Assembly (NCBI GenBank): GCA_035772785.1
Contig: JAOCPU010000025.1
Location: forward strand, 248,001-312,000
Direction: 5' to 3'
DNA from: Phlebiopsis flavidoalba
Taxonomy: Eukaryota; Basidiomycota; Agaricomycetes; Polyporales; Phanerochaetaceae
DNA length: 64,000 nt
Every line of letters starts with the position of its first letter. Position 1 is the stretch's first letter. The translations under genes were made by a program, and so were the position numbers. Under the pieces are notes generated by a model that saw only the letters and a program-made list of their open reading frames with translations, was not told the DNA's origin and did not search any database. Of this stretch, positions 12,101 to 23,106 are shown one piece after another.

Positions 12101-13862
12101 ATGGAATTGATATCGATAATACTACGCGAACTGGTTCAGCTACTGTCCCGCAGTAAAGTCAAAAAACCGACGCTTCATCGCACAACTATCCGTCGTTTGT
12201 CCGAGAATGGGCGGATGCCTTGAGCCGCTCCTCTTTGAAACACGGACCTTGCGGTCCTCGAAAGATAGCCAATTCCTCATTGAAAATGCTACGATCATCT
12301 CACTCGAAACTGCCTACTAGGCGTATTCGTAACCTCCGAGTAGGATATGTTGAGGACCCTTCTCTGGCTTCATGTCTCGCGGAACCCTGTTTAGATTCGC
12401 TGCCCGCACTCCGCACAATTCACTACGGCGACTCTGTATTCAATGCCATCTTCGTCACACATATCCAAGCCAGCACCCCGCTGTCTTTCAACTCATTCGC
12501 ACGGTCATTTCGTATGCTCTCTGGGCTTCGCCCACCTCCACCATTGACAATCAGCGGCTGCCGTCGTTAACATCGTTTGGTCTCACTTTTTGCTCGCGCA
12601 GAATCCCTGGAATCGCTTTGAACATAACTCGCGTAAGGTGGGATCACTCCTTTTTGCGCAGAAAACTCTGTCCCATGCAAACCTGTGGGCTTCCCTAAAC
12701 TTGCAAGAGTTTTAGTAACTTCATGCACGCAACACTGGCCCTTCGTGTTGCTCTTCACTCCACCATGCAAAAAACGTTCCGAACTTCTGCAACGCTCAGG
12801 GCATGGGATGCACACAGTCTCGGAATTACAAGTCTTATTACAGAGTGTAGCGGAAGCAAGCATGAATTTCGAGTCGGGTGATGATCTGATTCACGACATT
12901 CGAAAGAAGATGGGAAGAGACGATCGAGGTGAGTGTCGATGCATCTCATGGAGTAGAGAAGAATTATGTACGCCAGCGAATTGACAGCCATAACGTCAGT
13001 TCAGAGCAGCTATGTTGCAATACGGGAACGGAGACCACCTTTGGCCATTGCATTTACCTTCTCCCAAGCACGCCAAGTTCTGGCGGGGTTCATTTTTCCG
13101 AGCCTTCGAGTAGGCCAGGCACTCAACTGACAGAACTAGTCATCACAGACCGGAGCAAACAATGGACGCTGGACGATTTTTCCTCGTTCAAATGGAAGCA
13201 CATAATGTCTCAAATGGAAAATTTGTTCAACGACCTGACATCCCTCAGCATTTTCCTTAACTATTATTTCGACATCGCTGGACTCAAACATTTGCATCAT
13301 ACCACACAGACGAACAATTCACTTGCTCAAGCAACTCATATACTGCGGAGCGAGGAGGGTCGCTGGTGGGCCCCAGAGTCTTCAAAACCATGGTTTCATG
13401 GTTACTACGTATCTGCACCCTTTCCCCAATGACAGGGGTGGTCCCCCGTATGCTCTGGAACGACGCCAAGGATATGGTGTCGAAAATGTTTGGAAAGGGA
13501 GATGGATGCCTTCGACGTCCATGATATAGGCGAAGCACAGCTGGGGGTCCAGATGGACAGGACCGAGATATTGAGTCGATGTCAGTTGTCTCTCTGGCTT
13601 CACACATGCTGCCGCCGCAAATACTGATTTGAAAACAGTGTGGAATAAGGGCGGGAAGGGATGTGTTGCAAACAAATTACCAAGCTGCCTCGCCCATCTG
13701 CGAGACTGTGTCTCGCAGCCCGCTGCGGTTAGACAGCGGGCCAAGTCTGAGCAGGAGGCAAGATTAGCCAGGCCGCTGCCTGAGAAGTCGCCATCAGAAT
13801 CGGACAATACACGACGTGGCGGACACCGTAAATTACCTATGAGGAAGCGCAAATCTGTATAA
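12101..13862 (+). CDS. F-box-like protein, copy A of a paralogous pair
   Basis: Opens with MELISIILRELVQLL, which resembles the first helix of an F-box (the part that binds Skp1 in SCF ubiquitin ligases). It is followed by PLLFETRTLRSSKDSQFL (about 12225-12280), matching the usual post-F-box segment. Further blocks are TIDNQRLPSLTSF (about 12542), SFKWKHIMSQME (about 13183) and, near the C terminus, VWNKGGKGCVANKLPSCLAHL (about 13632, interrupted here only by reading frame). The same blocks in the same order recur in the gene at 18.2-19.9 kb, which is the best evidence that this degenerate-looking stretch is a gene. The middle part shows leucine-rich spacing typical of fungal F-box/LRR-like proteins. 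Frame breaks are frequent; exact introns are not resolved. Confidence 0.55.
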
Positions 13863-15504
13863 ACTTTTGATTTGTGCGTAGAGCAGTGTCACACTGCTAG
13901 ACTAGAGGCGGAGATATTATCGCTTTGAAATCGGGAAGTTTTTATAGAGATTAAGAGCATCATGATCTCTGTAATTGTTGGAACAGACACGCCGTAGCGC
14001 GCCTCACGACTCACTGTAAACCGAGTACATACTACAACCTACGAAATGCCAACACAAGGCTATTCGTCGCTAATTGCATTCCACAGCGGATTCCATATAT
14101 CTGAGATAGATGACTCGACTTTTTGTTGTGAGACCAGTGGCTAGGGACCGAATTCCTACTAACACGATTGTTCATGATCTCAAGCAATTCACCTTTCAGG
14201 GCATGAGTGGGCTATTGCTCTCACCCTCAAGTGCCGCAGCCAGCCTGCGACCTGAACGGTGAGCACTCATTGCGATACGCCCCCCAGAGAGGGAGTTCTA
14301 AGTGTTACGATTTATGAATAATAAATCGTTTCCAATGCGTGTTTGGGTATTGGGGATCTCTTCCTAACCCAAAATTTCGTCGAAAGCGTGGGAAAGTGTG
14401 ATTTTTGTTACCGTTCGATACAAAATTGAGCGTCTCTCGGGCGTCTGCCAACCTTAACCCTAAGGTTTTCCAATACAAATTTGAATCAAAACTTGTCCGA
14501 TTTTCTGACATTGTCGTACATGGATCTGGCCTCTAAATATTGCTACTAACTATGCAGACCCCTGAAACTACCCCCCGGTCAAGTCGTTACGCACTAAGCG
14601 CCCGATATTTTCAACTCCTGCAGCTCGCACAAACTTCGACGAACTTTCGTTCCAGAATTAGCGCCCGTCCGTCCGCTGCCTCACTTTGCGAAGGACATAC
14701 TCTTCATCATGAGTGGGTATTTATTGGTCTCTAAAAATATTTCTCTTAGTCATAAATGTATTATTCAACCTTTGTGTCTCCATTAACATCCAATCAATGT
14801 CAACTCGTACATGTTTCCACATTTTGTCGCGTTTCGGCGTTTCCCCGTGCGCCACAACGGCTTTGATCGCTTCTGCTTTTGGACAGTAAGTATGGTGTTG
14901 CGAGCTGTTTATTCGTTTTGTCTATTAATTAACTGGATACATTTTGCTATTTGGCCCCTTCAGACATCTCACATAGTTTTTTGGGAGTTAGAGTGTAAAA
15001 TGAATTCAGAGAAACTATGTACTGCACAGGAGGAAACTGACAAGGGGATTGCCACAACTTCTCTGGGTTGCACCTCATACCACAATTCACCTCGCCTTGC
15101 TATCCTTGCCTTCCACGTTGCGTCGTGGGAGTGCACGTCATAGCTGGCTTCAGCGTGCTGTCGGGCCGGCCTCGTACGTTACGCTGTGTTCAGCCTTGTC
15201 ACAGCAGGCGCTTGTTGCATGACTGATGCCCTCGTTGTGCCGTCCTCGCCGGGTTGTGTGGCCGTCGCATCATGGCCTATGCGCCGTGAGTGTTCCAGTT
15301 GTGCCGTTTGCGGTCATGCCGTGGCTGTTCGTGTTGTGTGATCCATGTTGTGTCATGGTCACCTGCATCGTTCATGCATCGTGCGGGTGACCGTCGTGTC
15401 GAAGCCGCCAAGCCGTAGTCGGCCTCGTTGTGCCCATCACGTCCTGTCCGGAATTCCTTGGTCAACCTTGTTTCATCGCGGGCATCCTTGCAGTGTTGCG
15501 GTCG
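13863..15504. other. Gene-poor stretch, nothing recognised
   Basis: AT-richer in its first half, with ORFs such as 14305-14511 (minus) and 14811-15143 (plus) lacking any motif. From about 15200 the minus strand is rich in CACAAC-like repeats and codes for low-complexity His/Thr/Arg peptides. No RNA gene or terminal repeats found. Confidence 0.45.
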
Positions 15505-15804
15505 TCAATGTTTGTGCCGTCCTCGTTGCGTCTTGGTCGTCCTCGTCGAGGCATCTTTGGCACGCGCTGCGTTCGGCGGCGCGTCGAGGAGGGTCTCCAG
15601 CATTGTGCAGGAGGCGGGTGGTCCAGCAGCAAGGGTGAGTGCTCGGTCGGTGAGTAGGGCGTGGTGGCAGGCGAGGAGGAGCGCAGCGCCGAGGGGCGTG
15701 CGCGCGTCGACGTCGGCGGTGCGGACGGTCTGCGGGACGGTGGCGGCCGAGGTACTTTGGCCGTCGAAGACGAGTGCGTGTGGCACGGGGGCGTTGGCGG
15801 ACAT
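15505..15804 (-). CDS. Fragment resembling the starter-unit transacylase end of a polyketide synthase
   Basis: From the ATG at 15804 the minus strand reads MSANAPVPHALVFDGQS, then VPQTVRTADVDARTPLGAAL and LLLACHHALL. The order 'VFxGQxT..., PQTVRxA, ...PxGAxLLxxCHxAL' recalls the N terminus of basidiomycete non-reducing polyketide synthases (SAT domain). This is recalled from the family, not checked. Nothing downstream on the minus strand continues into ketosynthase or acyltransferase motifs, so if the assignment is right this is an orphan fragment. A competing longer minus-strand ORF (15462-16187) is proline/serine-rich and less convincing. Confidence 0.25.
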   Translation of the reverse strand: MSANAPVPHALVFDGQSTSAATVPQTVRTADVDARTPLGAALLLACHHALLTDRALTLAAGPPASCTMLETLLDAPPNAARAKDASTRTTKTQRGRHKH

Positions 15805-16820
15805 GGTGATGGGAGAGACGGGCAAGCTGGTGCGAGCGGATGGTTTATGTGAAGAAAAGACCCGGTGTGTGAGGTGCAAGCGCGGCCGTCCTCGCAGCCG
15901 CCATGTACACCGAGGTCATGATTGTGTGCTAGCAAAGGTGCGCAGCCGGCATGCGTGAGACTCTGGCGTGGATGCACGACCGTGGAGCGAGTCAGCGAGC
16001 ACATCGCCGTGTGCTGATCAAAGCGGCGGTGGGCAGTGGGTTGACGCGTCCGGAAGGTATTCGCATGGACTGGGGGTCCGTCTTCGCTCCCAGGTGTGTC
16101 TTCTGGGTGCGCTTCTGCACCATGGAGGGGCCTGCGAGAGAGGAGATAGTAGAGTAGTAGGGGAGGAAACGCACCGTAGACTGTCAAGCTCGCAGGCTCG
16201 CGGCGGCAGACAAGGGAGCGTCAAATGAATAGATAGATTACCTTTCCGGGAATACGCGGCCTTTGGAGGGCATGTGCGTCGCGGAGCTGAGGGCGCGGTC
16301 GCGCGAGTTCAGTCTGGCGTATGCGCGGAAGGACCGGCCACGCACCTAGTACCAAGTCCAACAAGCTGTCAGACGCGTTTTTGGATCCACCAGAGGCTGA
16401 AAAGTGTGCCATACACACCTTCCCAGCCTCCTACGACCTTCTCTGACTGTCGATATCGCCGTGCTTGAAGGAATCCAGCTGTTGAGACCGAGGTCGTTTG
16501 GTGCGCGTATTGAACGGCAATGGGCGGCGAAGGTGACGACGGAGCTGAGGGAGAAAAGCAGGCAGGGGTTCAGAAGACTTCAGGGGAGGTCTTCGCGTGA
16601 AGACAAGGGCGGCCAGGAGCCGCCGTTCTCGTGAACGACGGCGGAGGATGGGAGCGCGAGCACAGGAGTCCCGGGCGCTTCGGACTTGGGAACTCGACGC
16701 GCGGCAAGCGCCGAGTTTCCTCCGAGGCTCCTCACTCGCTACACACCTGGTGAATTACTGTGAATTACCGGTAAGCATGTAAGTCATTGAGCGCGTGCAG
16801 AAATGGATTATGGAATATTG
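15805..16820. other. GC-rich stretch without a confident gene
   Basis: Overlapping ORFs occur on both strands because of high GC (for example 16274-16468 plus and 16221-16418 minus), but none shows a family motif. A direct repeat GTGAATTAC occurs twice at about 16750-16768. Confidence 0.4.
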
Positions 16821-16830
16821 ATCATATAAT

Positions 16831-17081
16831 TGGCCGAGCCAGTATTGGCACCATACCTGCTATTCACGTATCGGCGCGCGCACGAGCCGAGCGCAGCTCG
16901 GCGAGGAGCGCGCCCGGTAAGAGTCCTCAGTGTGAGTGTTATAGTAGATATTATAAACATTATTTTCATACTCTATTTGACATCAACTATTAAACCATAA
17001 ACGCAATTTGATTATTTAGGCTCGCGTGTTCCGTTCACGTACCTGCGCGCGACGAGCCGAGCGCAGCTCGGCGAGGAGCGC
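16831..17081. repeat. Repeat pair with 29-base GC-rich palindromic core
   Basis: Positions 16883-16911 and 17053-17081 are identical over 29 bases; each holds the perfect hairpin CCGAGC-GCA-GCTCGG followed by GGAGCGC. A second shared word, GGCCGAGCCAG, occurs at 16832 and 17164. The GC-rich cores stand in otherwise AT-rich DNA, suggesting a small dispersed element or two copies of one inserted unit. Confidence 0.8.
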
Positions 17082-17199
17082 CCCCGATAGAACACCATGG
17101 TGAGCACCGTTTGAGAAATACTACAAATACTTATTATTGGTCACATAAAATCATTCATAAATCGGCCGAGCCAGAAATGGCCCACATCCGCTAGTCTCT

Positions 17200-17415
17200 G
17201 TGACGATGAGAACAATGACGAAGGTACGAGACCAACATTCTTCCACAGATCAAGAAAAACAACTGTCTCTAGGTTTTGAGTCGTGCTAAATGTCACAATA
17301 AGGCCGATCTCAGAGTCAAAAACTCGCAGGGAAAAGCACTAACCGGGATTACATGTGCGCCGTTTACCGACAGACTTGGCACCCATGATCCTTAGGGGAG
17401 CTCTAGTCTCGTTCT
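17200..17415. other. Short unassigned stretch
   Basis: On the minus strand an ATG near 17384 opens MGAKSVGKRRTC before a stop. It may be the start of a short lost gene. Nothing else recognised. Confidence 0.3.
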
Positions 17416-17517
17416 CAGACCTTATAGAGCAGAGTGCTTACTTCGTAAGCACCTTAGTAGCATTAGTAACAATCGGAGGTTTGAAATTATGTGCAGAGAC
17501 CTGCTCTATAAGGTCTG
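17416..17517. repeat. 17-base perfect inverted repeat with a nested hairpin
   Basis: CAGACCTTATAGAGCAG (17416-17432) is the exact reverse complement of 17501-17517, 68 bases apart. Directly inside the left arm lies GTGCTTAC-TTC-GTAAGCAC (17434-17452), a perfect 8-base stem with a 3-base loop. The arrangement resembles a small fold-back element. Confidence 0.85.
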
Positions 17518-17701
17518 GTGACTTTCGTTTCGGGACGGGTGTAAGATCAATCCCACGTGACAGGCCCCGGTCAGTAAATTTGAAGGGACGCTTCCAAGCG
17601 GGTAAGCAAGCCTCATGAAGTGCCTTCGCGTCATTAGAGAACGCTTGTTGCTCGGCTAAATCTCGGCGCCTATCCGCCACAGTATACTCCTCAGCACTCA
17701 A
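17438..17701 (-). CDS. Unknown ORF of 87 codons ending in the inverted repeat
   Basis: The peptide (starts MSAEEYTVADRRRDLAEQQ, contains HEACLPAWKRPFKFTDRGLS and GIDLTPVPKRKSPD) has the balanced composition of a real protein and no low complexity. I do not recognise the family. The last residues are encoded by the inverted repeat at 17416-17517. Upstream on the minus strand (about 17726-17739) lies a short CTG repeat. It could be the conserved tail of a broken gene or part of a mobile element. Confidence 0.35.
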   Translation of the reverse strand: MSAEEYTVADRRRDLAEQQAFSNDAKALHEACLPAWKRPFKFTDRGLSRGIDLTPVPKRKSPDLIEQVSAHNFKPPIVTNATKVLTK

Positions 17702-17759
17702 GCGTATTCTAGACCCATCCTCAAGCAGCAGCAGCAGTGTTTAGATCTTGAACACGATT

Positions 17760-18130
17760 GTTGGATGATACTGTTTGTATGTACAATTATTCTCAAGGAT
17801 TTATTTTTGAGGCAGAAAGGACATCGTGTGGGCCACTATTGTATAGGTGCATTTGAGTGCATCAGTAGGCACACTTCCATGGGATCGCACGGCGCGGAAG
17901 AATTACCTGACAATAAGACGTCGTGTACTCGGATGATGGTATAAGCAGTCCATATTGAGGCACCGCGCTGTGTATCAGCGGAGTAGCAGGGTGCAGCAAA
18001 AGTCAAAACCCGGCTGGCAGCGAACCGAGAGCCTGTCGAGGGTAACAAAACCCGCGACTTACCCCATTACAATTGGGAGCGCTCACGTGAGACTGATCTA
18101 CACCCGCATGAATCGAAAGTAGTCACCAGA
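17760..18130. other. Intergenic stretch before F-box copy B
   Basis: No ORF with recognisable content; the minus ORF 17836-18048 has no motif. Confidence 0.4.
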
Positions 18131-18216
18131 CATTACGCCCGCACTCTGCACCAGCAGTTCAAACTCCGATTAATCGGTCAGTTTGAATTCTTACATGATC
18201 ACTAGCGGGCGTAATG
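18131..18216. repeat. Nested palindrome, about 86 bases
   Basis: Three concentric stems: CATTACGCCCGC (18131-18142) pairs perfectly with 18205-18216; TTCAAACT (18158-18165) pairs with AGTTTGAA (18180-18187); and the centre CCGATTAATCGG (18166-18177) is itself a perfect 12-base palindrome. It lies at the very start of F-box copy B. It may be a miniature inverted-repeat insertion or a structured upstream element. No target-site duplication was seen. Confidence 0.85.
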
Positions 18217-19885
18217 GCTGGGGGACTGAGACTAAGGGAGCTCTTGTGGCTGATGCTGCTGAACATCAAGATGACAAAGAGGCGACACTTCATTGCTCAA
18301 CTACTTATCACTTGTCTGTCGGGCGTGGTCTTACGTTCTCCGACCGATTCTGTTCTCAGAGGGTAACTCTGGAATCCTTGCAAGACTGCGAATTCCTTCT
18401 CGAGGCTGTGAGATCTCCTGTGTCTCCCAATATCTCTATGAACATATTCAAGTCGTACGGGTGAAGGCATGCGTTCTTCTGTTCCTGATGCCTTATTTGC
18501 CACCAACTAGACTCGCATTAGCACTCCTTTTTCGACTATTACCAGCCGTCAGCAATGTTGATTATATCCTCTCCCACATCCCCGCTGCCTACCGACTGGT
18601 CATTCTGACCATGCTACTCGTGGAGCGTTGCGTGCGTTTTCGATTTTCCAGTCTGCGTCAACTACGCATCACCAACCAACGACTCCCTTCTTTCACATTC
18701 CCCCTTGCCATGTTGTTAGATCAATCGAAACATTGTCTGGAGTCGGCGTCTTTATCTAACGTGACCTGGACCCGACCTTTTCGATGCGGCGCATCTATCA
18801 ACGCAAAAACTGCGAGGCTTCGACAAGCTGACGAAGTTGTCCGTGGACTCATGCGGACAGCATTGGCCCTTCATTTGGTTTTTACCCCCTTGTCCTTAAG
18901 TGCTTGTAGCCATGATGATCTTCAGACCTCCTGCCCTCTGCACGTTGGAACTGCTCTTGTCCCGAACTTGGCCGTAATGACACTTCATGCGGAATCATGC
19001 CATGGACTTATTACAAACTTTGAACGAAGGCGCTTGGACGATCGAGGTGCGCACTTACTACACCTCGATGATTTATGCTCCTGAAATAACCCTTCCCAGA
19101 CTTAATATCGGTGGAAAGTACTTATGCGAAACCGTGCAATCGAAAAGCCACCACTTTTCCGTCGCACTATCTGTGTCACAAGACGACACGATATCTTCAG
19201 ATCGTCCACACAACCCAACTGAAGGAGTTTAGTCATCGGCGATCAGAGCAGGGCAATGGACGCTCCAAGACTTTCCTGAGCGTAGATTGGTCACAGATCA
19301 CAGCCCACATGGAGGTCATGGAACATTGCCCACGCCTCCATATCCTTTCCGACTACCATGATGACATCGCGCGACTTCAATCCTCGTTCCATGCTCAGCC
19401 TGAGTGGGCGAGCATCCCATTATACAAACGGATCACATCTAGTACAGTCACGAAGATCGCTGGTGGCCCTCGCGTCACTCCGGGCCGTGGTTCAAGAACC
19501 AATTTGTGGCGCCGCCCATTCATGATCAGGTCGCGGCGTCACCCACATACGCTCTGGAACAATACGCAAGCTCTGGTGCAGGAAGTGTCTGGATCGACCA
19601 TATAGAGGGCATTGACGCCAATGTTGACAGGTTCATATGAGAGGGTCGAGATGGGTAGAGCTGAGAGGCTGGACTGCCGTGAGTTGCTTCCGACTACCTT
19701 CAAGTCGTCGTTTGCGCATGCTAAGAAGCGAGTTGGATCCAGTATGGAGCAAAGGTGGCATGGGATGCGTCGAAGACAACGTGGAAAAGCTGCCTCACGC
19801 ACATTTGCAAGACCTTGTTCTTACCAGGCATCAGGAAGTGCGGGCACGGGCCAAAGATGAACAGGCTGAGAGTACGGAAGCTTGA
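18183..19885 (+). CDS. F-box-like protein, copy B of a paralogous pair
   Basis: Contains the post-F-box signature LVCRAWSYVLRPILFSE (about 18312-18360), then SLQDCEFLLEAVRSP (about 18378), a leucine-rich middle (18460-18700), LRITNQRLPSFTF (about 18661-18700), DVDWSQITAHME-like text (about 19284) and a C-terminal block VWSKGGMGCVEDN...LPHAHLQDLVLTRHQ (about 19740-19830) ending in charged residues at TGA 19885. The blocks align in order with copy A. Fungal F-box proteins of this kind are presumed substrate adaptors of SCF ubiquitin ligases. The exact start is masked by frame breaks; the nested palindrome at 18131-18216 overlaps the presumed start region. Confidence 0.6.
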
Positions 19886-22863
19886 GTCTCGAAAAGTCAT
19901 CACGGCACCGCTCCTTGAGAGCTTCGTCGTCTCGCGTAAGGTCCAAATTTGTGAGGGATGTTTGTCAAAGTAACCACCAGAGGAGAGCGCACGACTTCAC
20001 GCACCACGGGCACACCGTGACCAATGTCGTGTGATTGCTCCCTCGAGCCGGGAGACGGTGACATCGCAAGTGATTTGGACATAAGAGATGAGAGATTTGC
20101 CAGGCTGGGTACACGTGTCACGAACATTGTGCTCATTGCGTGGAAGAGCTCTCTAGCAGCATTATAAATTGAAAACTAAGCGACGTACACATGTTTCGTT
20201 CAATGATTAGTCCTCATTGCTGTGGAAGTGACTTCAATTTATGGCTTGTATTGTTTCGATCGTATTTTGTACTTTTAGCCTTGAGGTCCTGAGCAATGCT
20301 CCACGATGTGGTCGGTAAAATACAGTAGTATTGTTCCCAAAGCCATAGTCAACGATTCTGTGAGCGTTGAGTTTGAGTCGGATACAATCTCAGGCCAGAG
20401 AATTACGAAGGTTACCAAGCTAGAATAGCCCCGCTATACACATCTCAATCAAGCCGTTCATCGTTATCTGGCGTACCTCAAATTCGATTGTATATGTACA
20501 CAAACTTTGCTCCACGGCCTAGACCAACCGTTGACCCGTGGAACCACGAAGCATTGGACCTTCGCATCTTCCGAGGCACAATCGCGGCCACCGGTCATCT
20601 AGAGAAACTCAGAAAGAGTCAGAACAAGGCGCAGGGTCTGGGGCTCTCCCACTCTGGTCTCCTAAATATAGGAAGGAGGCCGAGGATGTCCGAGCCCGCC
20701 CTCCATCTTCCAGTGCGGATACGGACAATTGGACGATCGTTATCAAAGCGCAGGGCGGAGCGACTGGCGATTGCGGATGTGGATACGGGGAGCAAGCGGG
20801 CCCTCGTCTGACTGGCGAATGTTTTCCGCGACGTAACCGCGATACCGGTGGGGGGGTATACGCAGATAACTTTAGCTGGTCTCGAACACCAAGGAGGATG
20901 TCCATGGATCGTAGGGAAGGAAGTTCGCGTCGGAAGAGAGGCAGTCGAGGGCCATGGGCTCCTGTAGTCGTTAATAATTGACGCATGCGAGGAACAAAAC
21001 GACGACGATACTATCGCGCTCACAACAAACACATTCCTCGTTATCGCGCCGGACGGCACCAAGACCTGTCTCGACCCGCCCGCTCCACAGGCTCCAGGGC
21101 CACCACAACACACGCGCTGCGTCGCCACGCGCTATCGTCGGCCCCAGCCCAGGCCCTGTCGCCACCCACCGCCCAGCGCGCGCACACCCTCCAGTGTCCA
21201 GACCCTGCCCGCACTCCGCACGCCCCCGCCGCTCGGGCCGAGACACGCTCGCGGAGCAGCCTTCACGCGAGGGTACGGACGCGCCACGCGTCTAGACCCG
21301 AGCCCCACGCGTGCGCCCTCAGGAGGGCGGGCGCAGATCCGCGTCCCGAAGCCGCCGATCGTAAGCAGGTGGGCGGGCTGCCGCGGCAGCGGAGCTAGCG
21401 GCCTCGCGGTCCGAGTGTACAAGTCCGTATAATGGGTTGTGTCGAACGCTCCGGGAGACACAGAAGTGAGAGAGAAGAAAGAAGCGAAAAGAAGGGTGGG
21501 TGGTTGCTGGGCGACTAATGGTGCGAGCTAGAGGCGTGCCCTCCATGCGCGTCGCAGTGCGCGTGACGCAGGGGTCGCGGGTGCCAGCGCGGGGACGTCG
21601 CGCGCGCATGTGACGGCGCGGCGGGCCGTAGTGTTCGTCGCAAACTTTTCTGTTCGCTGGGATCGGCGTGGGGGTGTATACATGTCAGGATCCCAGGACG
21701 TGGCGTCGGTGTGGCCGCCAGATGGGCTGGCGGGCAGGTGACCGGCGGTGGGACCGGCTTGGCGCTGCCCGGGACTGAATGGGCTCGCGGAGTCGTCAGA
21801 TGGGACCCGGGGGTTGTTGCGTTGTCGGTGCACGGGGCGTTGGTGTTTCTTTGGCATCGGGCTCCCAGGGTGGGCGTGTGGGGGCGCGCCTAGGCCTGCT
21901 TGTGGCTAGTGTGGGGTAAATTGACCGGGGTAGAGGGCTGGTAACGGACATTGGGACAGGGCGTCCGCGGTGGCGGCGGCGGCTGAGGCGTGCGCGACGG
22001 CCACGTCGCAGCGTGCGAGCGTGCAAACTGGCGGTTGGGAAGAAGTGCCCGACAAAGGGTCTGCGCGGGTATGGTCCGAGACGGGCAGTTGCTAGGCTCT
22101 CTAGGCTGTACGAAAGCGGAGTAGTGTGCTGGAAAGAGGGACCCCAGGACGAATGCGTACCAGATGTCCCATAGTGGCGGTGAGAAACATCTCACCATTC
22201 TATGAAGATGGAGAGCGATGGCTAACGCAGATGGTTGAAGGCGTTCGCGCGAGAATTGAGCCAAGACATTTTCCGTCGCCACAAAGCTCCAGTGGCGAAA
22301 GAGGAGAATATTGACCACGGGATTCGGGGGAGGTGGTTCGAATCGAAATGACCAGATGACACTCGCCACTTGCGGGGAAACATGATGGAGAGCTGGAGAA
22401 TGATTTCGGTCAACAAACTTGCGGCGTGAACCCCGAATACTCCTTACCGTCGCCGCTCTGGCTTGCCCGGGGTAAGGTCTCTTTGTCTCAGAGACAAGGA
22501 GGCCCAGACACCGCATTTCAAACCTATGTCGCGGAACATAAATTGAGAGACACCTTGCAGAGGTCGATCAGCAGCTCGTCGACTCGACGTGCCTCGGGAT
22601 GAACTACGCACCAGCATTTTCGCCCACCGGCAGCTGAGTTGACATGTTCCGAAAACAATCCCCGCGAGCGGTTGGACCCTGTCACGGTGCAATGTCGGTC
22701 CCATGCGCCAGGCTAGTTGTTCCCAATACATGTACAAGTAGGCACTGTAGCGGAAGAGCTGGCGAACGTTGCTTATGATCTCGGCTCCGAAAATTCACTC
22801 GCGTCCATCTCAGAATTCGTCGTCACTTCGCCATAGATGGTATTTTAGGATATACCAGGGCAC
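19886..22863. other. Long stretch without a confident gene
   Basis: 19886-20480 is AT-richer and empty of motifs. 20488-20981 (plus) and 20619-21128 (minus) overlap and neither is recognised; on the plus strand an alternate frame gives RMFSATVTAIPVGGYTQI (about 20815), which reads like protein but has no known family to me. 20985-22030 is very GC-rich with Pro/Arg/Ala-rich ORFs on both strands. 22444-22737 (minus) has an ORF beginning MYMYWEQLAWRMGP with no known motif. Confidence 0.4.
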
Positions 22864-23106
22864 ATGTCAGCAGGGGATAAGAGTGAAAATATTGACTCAT
22901 CTGTCGTTCGAACGCGGGAACTGGTAACGTACCCTGGGACATGCGCGTCATCATGCGTCGGAATCGCGCATACGGGACAGTGCCCACCGGGACAAGGAGA
23001 CGAAGATCCTAGATACTACCAATGCTGTGTGCCGGAAGGATCTTGCGCAGGATGTTCCATGCCGGCCAACTTCGTTTGCATAGCCGGTTTGTGCCGCGGC
23101 GCGTAG
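22864..23106 (+). CDS. Small cysteine-rich protein, 80 residues
   Basis: An intact ORF with nine cysteines, all after residue 26, spaced C-X3-C-X8-C-X13-CC-X5-C-X2-C-X7-C-X4-C. The first half (PGTCASSC...GQCPPG...YQCC) resembles the short disulphide module found at the N terminus of several secreted fungal cell-wall-active proteins (general pattern GTC...SC.G....G.CPG....QCC). This resemblance is from memory. No signal peptide is encoded in the ORF itself; one might lie in an unrecognised upstream exon. It could be a complete small secreted protein or the only surviving exon of a larger gene. Confidence 0.45.
   Translation: MSAGDKSENIDSSVVRTRELVTYPGTCASSCVGIAHTGQCPPGQGDEDPRYYQCCVPEGSCAGCSMPANFVCIAGLCRGA

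Noticed and set aside
14445..14465. AACCTTAACCCTAAGG, telomere-like
   Set aside because: Only one repeat-like unit; no array, so not telomeric.
15462..16187. 241-codon minus-strand ORF
   Set aside because: Pro/Ser/Arg-rich low complexity from high GC; the alternate frame gives more protein-like text.
20985..22030. Several long Pro/Arg/Ala-rich ORFs on both strands
   Set aside because: Stop codons are rare because of high GC; no motif or intron pattern supports any frame.
22325..22350. GGTTCGAATCG, resembling a tRNA B box
   Set aside because: No A box or acceptor-stem pairing upstream.
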